A model generated the notes under the pieces. The model had not been told where the DNA came from. It did no database searches and was given only the letters and a program-made list of their open reading frames with translations. From Stutzerimonas stutzeri (GTDB taxonomy: Bacteria; Pseudomonadota; Gammaproteobacteria; Enterobacterales; Pasteurellaceae): DNA of 64,000 bases. Positions within the stretch are counted from its first letter, which is position 1; each line of letters starts with the position of its first letter. The translations under genes and the position numbers were made by a program. The stretch lies in NCBI GenBank assembly GCA_901420285.1, contig CABDVE010000001.1, forward strand, positions 682,001 through 746,000. The letters run 5' to 3'. Positions 26,877-35,674 of the stretch are shown in pieces.

Positions 26877-26907
26877 TTGTAAGAAATGAAAAGGTGCTTC
26901 GTCTAAT
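26877..26907 (+). promoter_or_regulatory. Predicted ECF sigma promoter for the methionine-rich gene
   Basis: TTGTAAGAA, 14 bases, CGTCTAAT. It points to the methionine-rich gene at 26979, giving a leader of about 65 bases, and lies just upstream of the divergent sigma factor gene. It is identical in boxes and spacing to the msrAB promoter. Confidence 0.75.
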
Positions 26908-26978
26908 ACAATGAAAGAGGCGATTTCCTTCGTTCTTTCATAAGCATAATTTTTACCACTCAAAAAAGGAAATTTAAA

Positions 26979-27248
26979 ATGAAAAATATTACATTCAAAA
27001 GTGCAATGTTAGGTATGGCGGTATTATTAGGTGCAAGCAGTGTTTATGCGGAGGCAATGAAAGCGGATGCTATGTCGATGAAATCTGAACCAATGAAATC
27101 TGAGCCAACGATGACTGAGCCAATGAAATCAAAACCGATGATGAACGCTGATGAAAAAATGGATGACGTGAAAATGCAATCGGATAACATGATGAAATCA
27201 GGGAAAAAAATGAAACAAGCCGAAATGATGAAGAAAGAAAAAATGTAG
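26979..27248 (+). CDS. Secreted methionine-rich repeat protein
   Basis: An 89-residue protein with a 24-residue signal peptide ending SVYA. The mature 65 residues contain 16 methionines (about one in four), plus many Lys, Glu, Ser and Asp in imperfect units such as MKSEP, and no cysteine, tryptophan or long hydrophobic run; it should be unfolded in the periplasm. This fits the pentapeptide MXKDX-type proteins. It has AAAAAAGGAAAT as a ribosome site and its own terminator. Because it shares its promoter type with msrAB, it may serve as a reusable sink for hypochlorite or peroxide, oxidised on its methionines and reduced by MsrAB. Metal (copper) binding is an alternative. Confidence 0.88.
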   Translation: MKNITFKSAMLGMAVLLGASSVYAEAMKADAMSMKSEPMKSEPTMTEPMKSKPMMNADEKMDDVKMQSDNMMKSGKKMKQAEMMKKEKM

Positions 27249-27259
27249 TTTGAAATATA

Positions 27260-27284
27260 AATCGGCTGTGAATAACAGCCGATT
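27260..27284. terminator. Terminator after the methionine-rich gene
   Basis: AATCGGCTG and CAGCCGATT form a perfect 9-bp stem with a 7-base loop followed by TTTTAAT, 12 bases after the stop codon, between convergent genes. Confidence 0.85.
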
Positions 27285-27305
27285 TTTAATCTGCCGCAAT
27301 TAATT

Positions 27306-27602
27306 TTATTCTTTAGAAACACGGATATTTTCTAACGAATGATTTAGCTGCTGAATACGGGTTTTTAGCACCTCTTCAATTTGCGTATTTTTATTTTTTT
27401 CTTGAGTCAATTCAAAACTCAAATTTAATGCCACGATGGAAAGTACGCGGTCAAGCTGAATCAAGCCGGTTTTTTCCTTCATTTCGGAAACCAACGCATC
27501 TAAATTGCGTGCCGCTTGGCGTAAAGCATCCTCTTGTTCTTGCGGCACATTTAAACGCAACACTTGTCCTAACACGACAATTTCGACCATTTTTAATGAC
27601 AT
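27306..27602 (-). CDS. zapA: Cell division protein ZapA
   Basis: A 98-residue FtsZ-binding protein that bundles FtsZ filaments at midcell. The N-terminal strand region VEIVVLGQVLRLNVPQEQE and the long C-terminal coiled coil (about residues 50-95) match the family. In enterobacteria zapA sits upstream of ssrS-ygfA; here it is separated from them by the methionine-oxidation locus, which may have been inserted between these genes. Confidence 0.92.
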   Translation of the reverse strand: MSLKMVEIVVLGQVLRLNVPQEQEDALRQAARNLDALVSEMKEKTGLIQLDRVLSIVALNLSFELTQEKNKNTQIEEVLKTRIQQLNHSLENIRVSKE

Positions 27603-27761
27603 TGTATTTCCTTGATTTCTTTGTTTTAAACGAACGCTATTATGCCATAGCCAAAATTTTCCGTCATAGGTTTTGCTTTCGATTCACAAGCTTATCCGTT
27701 CGCGCCGTACCTTAATTTAGGCTATAATGCGCCCGTTTTTAACGCTTCAAACGAGACTTTT

Positions 27762-30560
27762 ATGGCACAGATCGCACCTAACCCCCTTGTCCTGGTGGAT
27801 GGCTCTTCTTACTTATATCGCGCTTTTCACGCTTTCCCTCCGTTAACTAATTCTGCCGGTGAGCCGACAGGCGCCATGTATGGTGTGCTGAATATGTTGA
27901 AAAGCTTGATTTCACAAGTGCAGCCAAGTCACATTGCGGTGGTGTTTGATGCCAAAGGGAAAACCTTCCGCGATGAAATGTTTGAGCAATACAAATCCCA
28001 TCGCCCGCCGATGCCGGACGATCTGCGTAAACAAATCCAGCCGTTGCATGACATAATCCGCGCGTTGGGGATTCCGCTGTTGGTGGTAGAAGGCGTGGAA
28101 GCGGACGATGTGATCGGCACGCTGGCATGCCAAGCCTCAAAAAACGGGCAGAAGGTACTTATCAGTACCGGCGACAAAGACATGGCGCAGCTGGTGGATG
28201 ACAATATTATGTTGATTAACACCATGAACAACAGCTTGTTGGATCGCGCGGGCGTGATTGAAAAATACGGCATTCCGCCGGAGTTAATTATTGATTATCT
28301 GGCATTGATGGGCGATAGCTCCGACAACATTCCCGGCGTATCGGGTATTGGCGAAAAAACCGCATTAGGGCTTTTGCAAGGCATCGGCAGCATGGCACAA
28401 ATTTATGCCAATCTGGATAAAGTTGCCGAACTGCCCATTCGTGGTGCGAAAAAACTCGGGGAGAAATTGCTCGCCGAAAAAGCCATAGCTGAGTTGTCTT
28501 ACGCCTTGGCAACCATCAAAACCGACGTAGAACTGGCCTTTTCTCCGCAAGAGCTGGCGCTTAGCGACAGCAATAATGACGCATTAATTGAATATTTCGG
28601 GCGGTATGAATTTAAACGCTGGTTAAGTGAAGTAATGAATGGTGCGGATTCCATTACGCAAACGATAGAACAGCCGGTGAAAATGAATACTTATCAGGCA
28701 ACGCCCGCCATTCCTGCCTCCAATGCGGTGCTGAATTCGACTGTCGTTTACATCGACCGTAGCCGCTATGAAAACATTCTGACTGAAACAGATTTAGCTC
28801 GTTGGGTGGAAAAATTAAGTGCCGAAAAACTGATTGCGGTGGACACGGAAACCGACGGGCTGGATTATATGTCTGCTAATTTGGTCGGCGTATCTTTTGC
28901 GTTGGGAAATGGCGATGCAGCGTATTTACCGTTGCATTTGGATTATCTCGGCGCGCCAAAAACGCTCGAAAAAAGCACCGCACTTGCCGCCATCAAACCG
29001 ATTCTGGAAAATCCGACTATCGGTAAAGTCGGGCAGAATCTCAAGTTTGATATGACCATTTTTGCTCGCAATGGCATTGAATTGCAGGGCATTGAATTCG
29101 ACACCATGTTGCTTTCTTACACCTTGGACAGCACCGGTCGGCACAATATGGACGACTTAGCGAAGCGTTACCTCGGACACCAAACCATCGGCTTTGAAGA
29201 TATTGCCGGTAAAGGGAAAAATCAGCTGACGTTTAACCAAATCCCACTGGAACAAGCGGGCGAATACGCGGCGGAAGATGCCGACGTGACCATGAAATTA
29301 CAACAAGTGTTGTGGGAAAAACTTCAGTCGCAACCCAGTTTGGTGGAACTCTATCAGTCCATCGAATTGCCGTTGCTTGGCGTATTGTCGCGCATGGAGC
29401 GTTGTGGTGTGTTGATTGATTCTGATGCGCTGTTCTTGCAATCCAACGAAATTACCGAAAGATTGACCGCACTTGAAATGCAGGCGCACGAACTGGCGGG
29501 GCAACCGTTCAATTTGGCGTCCACGAAACAGTTGCAAGACATTCTGTTCGATAAACTCGGCTTGCCGGTGTTGCAAAAAACCCCGAAAGGCGCACCGTCC
29601 ACCAATGAAGAAGTGTTGGAGGAACTGGCGTACAGCCACGAATTGCCGAAAGTGTTGGTGGAACATCGCGGTTTGAGCAAACTAAAATCCACTTATACCG
29701 ACAAATTGCCACAAATGGTGAACCCGCAAACCGGGCGCGTGCACACCTCTTACCATCAAGCCGTGACGGCAACAGGGCGGCTTTCTTCCAGTGATCCGAA
29801 TTTGCAGAATATTCCTATTCGTAACGAGGAAGGCCGTCGCATTCGCCAAGCCTTTATTGCCCGCGACGGTTATAAAATTATTGCCGCAGACTACTCACAA
29901 ATCGAGCTGCGCATTATGGCGCATTTGTCCAACGATGCAGGTTTGATTAACGCATTCGCTCAAGGTAAAGACATTCACCGCTCCACTGCCGCGGAGATTT
30001 TCGGTTTGCCGTTGGAACAGGTGACGAGCGAACAACGCCGCAACGCGAAAGCCATTAACTTCGGTCTGATTTATGGCATGTCTTCCTTCGGGCTTTCTCG
30101 TCAGCTTGGGATTTCCCGCGCGGATGCGCAACGTTACATGGATTTATATTTCCAACGTTACCCAGGCGTGCAAACCTTTATGCACGACATCCGTGAGAAG
30201 GCGAAAGCGCAAGGCTATGTGGAAACCTTGTTCGACCGCCGCTTGTATTTGCCGGAAATCAATTCTTCCAACGCCATGCGTCGTAAAGGCGCGGAACGGG
30301 TCGCGATTAACGCGCCGATGCAAGGCACCGCTGCCGACATCATCAAACGTGCCATGATTAAACTGGATGAAATCACACGTGATGATTCAGATATTTACAT
30401 GATCATGCAGGTGCACGATGAATTGGTGTTTGAAGTGCGGTCGGAAAAAATCGCGTTTTTCAGTGAGCTCATCAAACAACACATGGAAGCGGCCGCCGAG
30501 CTTGTGGTACCACTGATTGTGGATGTGGGCGTGGGCAAGAATTGGGACGAAGCACATTAA
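27762..30560 (+). CDS. polA: DNA polymerase I
   Basis: A 932-residue repair and Okazaki-fragment polymerase. The 5'-3' exonuclease domain fills about the first 290 residues ([34 protein letters not shown]). The 3'-5' exonuclease domain retains its DEDD acids, for example VDTETDGLD near residue 360, so proofreading should work. The polymerase domain has [11 protein letters not shown] (about 708) and [10 protein letters not shown] (about 884). The repeated word CCAATGCGGTGCT lies in the linker between the first two domains, where it encodes SNAVL. A diverged fragment of polA occurs again near 33.4 kb. Confidence 0.98.
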   Translation: MAQIAPNPLVLVDGSSYLYRAFHAFPPLTNSAGEPTGAMYGVLNMLKSLISQVQPSHIAVVFDAKGKTFRDEMFEQYKSHRPPMPDDLRKQIQPLHDIIRALGIPLLVVEGVEADDVIGTLACQASKNGQKVLISTGDKDMAQLVDDNIMLINTMNNSLLDRAGVIEKYGIPPELIIDYLALMGDSSDNIPGVSGIGEKTALGLLQGIGSMAQIYANLDKVAELPIRGAKKLGEKLLAEKAIAELSYALATIKTDVELAFSPQELALSDSNNDALIEYFGRYEFKRWLSEVMNGADSITQTIEQPVKMNTYQATPAIPASNAVLNSTVVYIDRSRYENILTETDLARWVEKLSAEKLIAVDTETDGLDYMSANLVGVSFALGNGDAAYLPLHLDYLGAPKTLEKSTALAAIKPILENPTIGKVGQNLKFDMTIFARNGIELQGIEFDTMLLSYTLDSTGRHNMDDLAKRYLGHQTIGFEDIAGKGKNQLTFNQIPLEQAGEYAAEDADVTMKLQQVLWEKLQSQPSLVELYQSIELPLLGVLSRMERCGVLIDSDALFLQSNEITERLTALEMQAHELAGQPFNLASTKQLQDILFDKLGLPVLQKTPKGAPSTNEEVLEELAYSHELPKVLVEHRGLSKLKSTYTDKLPQMVNPQTGRVHTSYHQAVTATGRLSSSDPNLQNIPIRNEEGRRIRQAFIARDGYKIIAADYSQIELRIMAHLSNDAGLINAFAQGKDIHRSTAAEIFGLPLEQVTSEQRRNAKAINFGLIYGMSSFGLSRQLGISRADAQRYMDLYFQRYPGVQTFMHDIREKAKAQGYVETLFDRRLYLPEINSSNAMRRKGAERVAINAPMQGTAADIIKRAMIKLDEITRDDSDIYMIMQVHDELVFEVRSEKIAFFSELIKQHMEAAAELVVPLIVDVGVGKNWDEAH

Positions 30561-30575
30561 GGCAAAGAAGAGAGC

Positions 30576-30893
30576 ATGACACACAAAATTATTCGCAGCG
30601 CGGATTTTACTGCCACCCGTGCATGGGGTGGTTTGGATATCACCGAAATGAATGGCATCAGCGTGTGCTTGCATTGGACGAATGAGCCTTACAAATGGCA
30701 TATCAATGATGGAGAGGAAGTTTTTGCCGTAATGGACGGCGTGGTGGAAATGCACTACAAAGAGCGTGGCGAAGCCAAAAGCGTATTGCTAGAAAGCGGC
30801 GATATCTTCTACGCTGGTATCGGCACCGAACACGTCGCCCACCCACAAGGCGAAGCGCGGGTTTTGGTGATTGAAAAGGCAGGGAGTGTTTGA
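30576..30893 (+). CDS. Cupin-domain protein
   Basis: A 105-residue single-cupin protein starting 15 bases after polA. The first cupin motif is recognisable around CLHWTNEPYKWHINDGEEVFAVMDG and the second around SGDIFYAGIGTEHVAHP, giving His and Glu residues that could bind a metal. The substrate is unknown. Its close spacing to polA suggests read-through transcription. I cannot assign a pathway. Confidence 0.82.
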   Translation: MTHKIIRSADFTATRAWGGLDITEMNGISVCLHWTNEPYKWHINDGEEVFAVMDGVVEMHYKERGEAKSVLLESGDIFYAGIGTEHVAHPQGEARVLVIEKAGSV

Positions 30894-31112
30894 TTAATAA
30901 AGAACTTAAATATTGCAGAGATATAATAAAATATGACGGCTGAATCCTCCTAGAGGGGATTTTTGTTTTACAAAACACTGGGTGACGTAATTTCCGTGTC
31001 CGCCGCAACGTTTTGGTTTCCTAAGAAGGAAGTCATTGGCAAAAGTGCGGTAAAACTTAACCGTCCTTTTATAGGGTTCCAAGATGAAGATGCAATAAAC
31101 AAGGAGAGAAGC

Positions 31113-31724
31113 ATGAAACTTTGGTATTCCACCACAAGTCCCTTTGTGCGCAAAGTGATGGCTGTGCTTAAATATCATAAATTGGACGAACAAATTGAAT
31201 TGTTACGCGTGACATCCGCGTTCGATCCCAATTCACCACATAACCAAGACAACCCGCTCGGACGCATTCCGGCGTTACAACTTGATAACGGAGAATGGTT
31301 GTTTGGTAGTCTATTAATCAGTGAATATTTAGATTCTATCGGACACAGTAAGTGTTTATTTCCACAAGGAGAACAACGTTGGAAGGTGCTGCAGGCACAT
31401 TCTTTAGTGGATGGCATTTTAGAAAATACTATTCCAATGATTGCTGAACGCATGCTTCGCCCACAGGAAGAATGGTGGACGACACGGCATGAACAACTCA
31501 CTGAACGTAATTGTCGTAGTTTTATTGAATTGGCAAAGTATCTGACAAAATTTGGTGAGCAGTTAAATATCGGTACGATAAGTGCCGTCTGTCTTATCGA
31601 CTGGTGGGTATTTCGTCAAACTCAAATCGGGTTAGATTTAAACAAGTTCTCCCCAAATTTAGTAACTTGGGCAGCATGTATGAATCAGCATTATGATTTT
31701 TTAGCGGAGACCAAACCAAGATAA
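31113..31724 (+). CDS. Glutathione S-transferase family protein
   Basis: A 203-residue protein with a thioredoxin-fold N-terminal domain (MKLWYSTTSPFVRKVMAVL; NPLGRIPALQLDNG; GSLLISEYLD) and an all-helical C-terminal domain, closest to YibF-type bacterial GSTs. I chose the ATG at 31113 because AAGGAGAG precedes it; the frame is open 150 bases further upstream but that leader is not GST-like and contains an uptake word. The substrate is unknown. A strong terminator follows at 31789. Confidence 0.85.
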   Translation: MKLWYSTTSPFVRKVMAVLKYHKLDEQIELLRVTSAFDPNSPHNQDNPLGRIPALQLDNGEWLFGSLLISEYLDSIGHSKCLFPQGEQRWKVLQAHSLVDGILENTIPMIAERMLRPQEEWWTTRHEQLTERNCRSFIELAKYLTKFGEQLNIGTISAVCLIDWWVFRQTQIGLDLNKFSPNLVTWAACMNQHYDFLAETKPR

Positions 31725-31788
31725 GACACCTAGGAAAATAACCGCACTTTTATGCTAAAAATATACTGACTTTATGCTACAAAAAAAT

Positions 31789-31818
31789 AACAATCCGCAC
31801 GTAAATGTGCGGATTGTT
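31789..31818. terminator. Terminator after the GST gene
   Basis: AACAATCCGCAC and GTGCGGATTGTT form a perfect 12-bp stem with a 6-base loop, then ATTTCT. Confidence 0.8.
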
Positions 31819-31918
31819 ATTTCTAAATCACATATCAATTAACTAAAAGTTCTTGGCGTATATATTCTAAATTCATTAAAAATACCACATTCGTTTTTTA
31901 CTTACTTTAGGAGATCCT

Positions 31919-32959
31919 ATGCTTTTAACAGGGTTATTTTGTGGTATTTTGCTTGGTTTTGTGATGCAACGTGGGCGTTTTTGTATCACCGGTGCATTTC
32001 GTGATTTATATGTCACGAAAAACAACAAAATGTTTGTTGCATTACTTATTGCCATTACGGTGCAATCTGTCGGTTTCTTTTTATTAAAAGAAATAGGCGT
32101 GTTGAATGTTGATCCGGCTGAAAACTTTGCCTTTTTGGCTGTATTAATCGGCGCATTTTTATTTGGTATCGGCATTGTGTTGGCTGGCGGTTGTGCTACA
32201 GGAACTTGGTATCGTGCAGCAGAAGGTTTAGTCGGAAGCTGGATTGCACTTTTTACCTATATGCTGTTAAGCGCAATGATGAGAACCGGCCCACTCGGTG
32301 ATTTTAATAAAGCATTGCGCGATATTAATATCGAACAACGCAATATTTACGATACCTTCGACATTTCACCGTGGTGGTTGGTCGCATTACTTAGTTTGAT
32401 TACCGGTTATTATGTGTACAAACATTTAAGCAAACCGGCGCCCAAATTAGCGACGCTTAAACCAAGAAAAACAGGTTTAGCCCATTTGTTATTTGAAAAA
32501 CGCTGGCATCCTTTTGTGTCTGCCGTGTTGGTGGGATTCATCGCCTTGCTCGCTTGGCCTTTAAGCGTAGCAACAGGACGTGAATTTGGCTTAGGTATTA
32601 CCGGCCCTTCTGCCAACATCATGCAATACTTGGTTACCGGCAATGACAAATTTATTAACTGGGGTGTATTCCTCGTCTTAGGGATTTTTATTGGTTCATT
32701 TATTGGGGCGAAAGGAAGCAATGAATTTCGTGTTCGCGTTCCCGATGTCACGACCATTTTGCGTAGTGCACTAGGCGGGATTTTTATGGGCATAGGTGCA
32801 AGCCTTGCAGGCGGTTGCTCTATTGGTAATGGCTTAGTTGAAACCGCTTTCTTCTCATGGCAAGGCTGGGTTTCTTTGCCACTAATGGTGCTTGGCACTT
32901 GGGTTGCCGCTTACTTTACCATTATCCGACCGCAACGATTAAAAACCGTCACAGCTTAA
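31919..32959 (+). CDS. tsuA: Thiosulfate transporter, YeeE/YedE (TsuA) family
   Basis: A 346-residue inner-membrane protein with about ten hydrophobic helices in two related halves. Each half carries the family cysteine motif: LAGGCATGTWYR near residue 97 and LAGGCSIGNGL near residue 298, plus GRFCITGAFRD at the start. These cysteines line the thiosulfate path in characterised homologues. TTAGGAGATCCT precedes the ATG. The small TusA-like gene follows after 15 bases, the standard TsuA-TsuB pair for thiosulfate uptake as a cysteine sulfur source. Selenium-related YedE transporters are a less likely alternative. Confidence 0.87.
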   Translation: MLLTGLFCGILLGFVMQRGRFCITGAFRDLYVTKNNKMFVALLIAITVQSVGFFLLKEIGVLNVDPAENFAFLAVLIGAFLFGIGIVLAGGCATGTWYRAAEGLVGSWIALFTYMLLSAMMRTGPLGDFNKALRDINIEQRNIYDTFDISPWWLVALLSLITGYYVYKHLSKPAPKLATLKPRKTGLAHLLFEKRWHPFVSAVLVGFIALLAWPLSVATGREFGLGITGPSANIMQYLVTGNDKFINWGVFLVLGIFIGSFIGAKGSNEFRVRVPDVTTILRSALGGIFMGIGASLAGGCSIGNGLVETAFFSWQGWVSLPLMVLGTWVAAYFTIIRPQRLKTVTA

Positions 32960-32974
32960 TTTTAGGAGATAAAA

Positions 32975-33196
32975 ATGATTGTTAAATTATCTACACTCGG
33001 TTTAGTTTGCCCTTTCCCATTGGTTGAAGCCAAAGAAGCCATGGCGAAACTCAATAAGGGCGATGGGTTAGAAATTGAATTTGACTGCACACAAGCCACA
33101 GAAGCCATTCCTGTATGGGCGGCAGAAGAGGGTTACGAAGTAACTGATTTTGAACAAATCGATGATGCTAAATGGAAAATTACCGTCATTAAATAA
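32975..33196 (+). CDS. tsuB: TusA/TsuB-like sulfur-carrier protein
   Basis: A 73-residue SirA/TusA-fold protein with the sulfur-accepting motif LGLVCPFPLVEAKEAM (Cys at about position 12 in CPFP). In thiosulfate-uptake loci this protein receives sulfur from, or is required by, the TsuA channel on the cytoplasmic side. Preceded by TTTTAGGAGATAAAA and only 15 bases from tsuA, so co-transcribed. It is distinct from the tRNA-thiolation TusA by context only. Confidence 0.87.
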   Translation: MIVKLSTLGLVCPFPLVEAKEAMAKLNKGDGLEIEFDCTQATEAIPVWAAEEGYEVTDFEQIDDAKWKITVIK

Positions 33197-33221
33197 GATA
33201 TAAAAGTGTGGCTCGATGTCT

Positions 33222-33304
33222 CGAAATTATGTGGCTGCTGCAGAGAGCTGAAATGACCTCACAAAATAGCACCGCATTGGAAAGCGCTCCAATGCGGTGC
33301 TATT
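33222..33304 (+). repeat. Dispersed ~80-bp terminator element, copy 2
   Basis: Stem AATAGCACCGCATTGG/CCAATGCGGTGCTATT followed by TTTT, preceded by AGCTGAAATGACCTCAC exactly as in the copy at 17353-17434; the further-upstream bases are also related. It follows tsuB and can terminate it. Confidence 0.82.
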
Positions 33305-33370
33305 TTTATGACACAAACTTAATGTTCTTTGGCTTGTCGGATAGTTTCTAACAAATGATCCAACTATTGA

Positions 33371-33460
33371 TGTTCGATGCCAAAGGCGAAAACTTTCCGT
33401 GACGAAATGTTCGGACAATATAAATCTCATTTTCCTCCACCAGATGAACGACAAAAAATT
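33371..33460 (+). pseudogene. Diverged polA fragment with frameshift
   Basis: The plus strand reads FDAKG, then after a one-base shift [14 protein letters not shown] and PPPDERQKI, matching residues of the 5'-exonuclease domain of PolA ([19 protein letters not shown] in the intact gene at about 27945-28030). About 30 codons are recognisable at roughly two-thirds nucleotide identity, so it is an old or foreign fragment rather than a recent copy. Confidence 0.75.
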
Positions 33461-33639
33461 TCATTCGGGCTGTCGCAGGACATGGATCTACAACATGGAG
33501 CAGATTAAAGAAGTGCCTCGGTGCGATAATTTTCCTTCCTTGGAGTTAAAAATTGGCTCTGTTTCTATTTGGTTTCACATTGTTTCGTATGTTACAAGAA
33601 AAATTGTTTACAAGTAGAAGCGCAATTTTTATCGTTCGG

Positions 33640-33746
33640 AAGATAAAATTTGATAACTTGGCATTTGAACAGTAGGTGTATTTAGTCATAAAAAATCTGT
33701 CCCTTAATCGATCGGGGATTTAGTCCGATTTTTAGGGGACAGAACA
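33640..33746 (-). repeat. Structured repeat A, terminator-like
   Basis: On the minus strand an outer stem CTGTCCCC/GGGACAG encloses an inner stem ATCGG/CCGAT with the loop ACTAAATCC, followed by ATTTTTTATG. A second copy at 35546-35650 keeps the loop and changes both stems in a compensatory way. It lies just past the 3' end of the TM2 gene and can end its transcript. Confidence 0.75.
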
Positions 33747-33765
33747 CTTCATTTTCTCTTTTTAC

Positions 33766-34110
33766 TTAAGAAATAAGCATTATTTTATTAAAATTCATCT
33801 CTTTCGCTTTTTTGTAGCATAAATAAATATCTAAGAAGACCCAAATAAATCCTACAATGAGAAATAGAGAAATAATCTTTAAAATACCTTTGCCGATATC
33901 GCCTAAATAAAAACGATCGATAGCTAATCCGCCAAATAATAACGAAAGGAGTAATACAATCATCGGATTTTTCAAAGGAATAGATTGAATTGTTGATTGG
34001 CGTTGTTCAGGTAAAGTCGAAAGTTTATCTTTAATTAGTACAATTTTCTCTGATGGAAAATAACTTGCATTAGCCATAATATAAGTATCTGCAAATTGTT
34101 GTGGTTCCAT
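33766..34110 (-). CDS. TM2-domain membrane protein
   Basis: A 114-residue protein with a hydrophilic N-terminal half and two C-terminal membrane segments separated by the TM2-domain signature FGGLAIDRFYLGDIGKGILKII and a second helix ending VFLDIYLCYKKAKEMN. Function of bacterial TM2 proteins is unknown. It is isolated in a decayed, AT-rich region between two structured repeats and an ISAs1 remnant. The reading frame is intact. A TATAAAATGG-like ribosome site is weak; the start is by frame length. Confidence 0.8.
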   Translation of the reverse strand: MEPQQFADTYIMANASYFPSEKIVLIKDKLSTLPEQRQSTIQSIPLKNPMIVLLLSLLFGGLAIDRFYLGDIGKGILKIISLFLIVGFIWVFLDIYLCYKKAKEMNFNKIMLIS

Positions 34111-34491
34111 TTTAAACTCCTATATTTTGTAGATTATCAATTGATTAGTGCATTAGCAAATGCGCTGCTTATTCAAACAAAAAAGTTGCTTGTTTTCAAG
34201 CTATTATTTAGGTTTGAGTCTGTAATTTGGCTAGAATAAATAAAAATAGTGTTCATAAGTAACATATTCAGTGCTTGTAAAAGTAAGCAAGTTTTATTAA
34301 CCGAATGAAAGCTGATTGGCTTTCGTGAAGCCATATTCTGACTAAAAGGGGAGATTTATATCAAAGAAAGAAATTGATCTATTAACCACCTATTTGCTGA
34401 GCTTGCTTAGATTGAAAATGGTTTATAACATTTAATTTGCCAATTACAGGGCAATATAAGAGTTTTTTGTGCGAAAAAATATTTTTGCATA
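34111..34491. other. AT-rich gap without recognisable genes
   Basis: About 380 bases upstream of the TM2 gene. I see no open frame with family resemblance; the last part may be a decayed N-terminal part of the ISAs1 transposase that follows, but I cannot align it. Confidence 0.5.
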
Positions 34492-34717
34492 ATTAAACGT
34501 ATAGAGTCTAAAGTATTTAATGACATTTTTATCAACTTTATCAATGAGATAAGAATAATCCAAGGTTGCGAGCTGATAGCCATTGATGGAAAAAATATTG
34601 CGTCATAGTTTCAACACTGAAACACAAACCGCATTGCATAGCATTACGGTATGGAGCAAAACACAAGGGCTTGTCTTATCTCAAAGAAAGTCTGAAGGGA
34701 AGAAAAATGAAATTGTT
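34492..34717 (+). pseudogene. ISAs1-family transposase remnant
   Basis: The plus strand reads IKRIESKVFNDIFINFINE and then ELIAIDGK, the first DDE motif region of ISAs1 (H-repeat-type) transposases. One extra A in the GGAAAAAATA tract shifts the frame; in the shifted frame it continues LRHSFNTETQTALHSITVW and SKTQGLVLSQRKSEGKKNEIV. The rest of the gene and both ends of the element are missing. Confidence 0.82.
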
Positions 34718-35545
34718 TGGTGTTTCGGTTAATAAATAGACAACACTTGCGGTTGCCCTGTTGACAAAGTCAAAAAAGGGAATTATTATGTGCGCCATTC
34801 TTACAGGATATGTAAGAACAGGATTGGTCTCCTGAAAAGTGGCGTGAAGGTTGAGATACCTTCGATTTGTTTTATGTCGCAATTGACTAGAACACCAACT
34901 CAATGGTGGACTAGGTAGAAATCCCGCAGGGATGCGAGCAGTAAGCCACTTACTGTTAAGACCAATTCTGCTTAGCTCCACCTCCCTATTGTATAGCTCG
35001 TTGTTTTTTAATTTATTTCTGAATAAATTATATGGACATACGGGCTTTCTAAAAAATACTGCTATTCTTATTGTTCCTCAAGGGCATTGCAATTAATTGA
35101 ATGTTACTTTATTTCTAGTGTTTCTTTAGCTTTAAGTCTTTAGAATCTTTCGTTCAATCTAATGTTCTTTCTCTCATCCTAACTTAAAATATCGTTTATG
35201 GCTCAAGTGCAAATATCCAGTTAAGGCTTTGTTGGAAATAAATGAAAGTAATGACATTACGTGTAAATTAGGCTCCATTCCCCCAAATTTGCCCCGATAA
35301 ACTAATTAATTTTACCATTAGGCTAAATTTATAAGCGACATTAGAGTACTAAAATAGCACCGCATTGGATTGGTATTTCGGGAAGATAGGTGATACCCGA
35401 ACAGGATGAATGTCATTAGCGAATGTTCTGATAGTTGAATATCGGCATTTTGGTTAATTTGGAAGGGGAGTACACTGTTTAAAAGTTAGGCACATTTCGT
35501 GAATCTATTTGTTGGTAAGAGCCTAATTTTATTGGTTTGAAGATC
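34718..35545. other. Decayed intergenic region
   Basis: No supported gene. Bases 34760-34990 are less AT-rich and contain short inverted segments (for example around AATCCCGCAGGGAT), but no coding resemblance that I can name. From 34990 on it is AT-rich. A single AATAGCACCGCATTGG word lies near 35345 without a partner arm. Confidence 0.5.
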
Positions 35546-35650
35546 AAAATTGACGACTTGGTATTTGAAAAGTTGGAGAATTTGATTATAAAAAGAATCT
35601 GCCCTTAATCAGCCGGAGATTTAGTCCGGCTTTGGGGGGCAGATTAAAAT
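35546..35650 (-). repeat. Structured repeat B, terminator-like
   Basis: On the minus strand an outer stem CTGCCCCC/GGGCAG encloses an inner stem AGCCGG/CCGGCT with the loop ACTAAATCT, followed by ATTCTTTTTATAAT. It is about 25 bases past the stop of the dicarboxylate transporter gene. Similarity to repeat A extends about 55 bases beyond the hairpin. Confidence 0.75.
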
Positions 35651-35674
35651 TAAATGGCTTTATTGAAGAAGTAA

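Noticed and set aside
33318-33364. Minus-strand stretch reading LDHLLETIRQAKEH before a stop, possibly the tail of another gene.
   Set aside because: Only about 14 codons, no family recognised, and an upstream stop in frame; too little to call a pseudogene.
34676-34981. A 101-codon minus-strand open frame in the decayed region.
   Set aside because: It overlaps the ISAs1 relic in the opposite strand, has no ribosome site, no domain and unusual composition.
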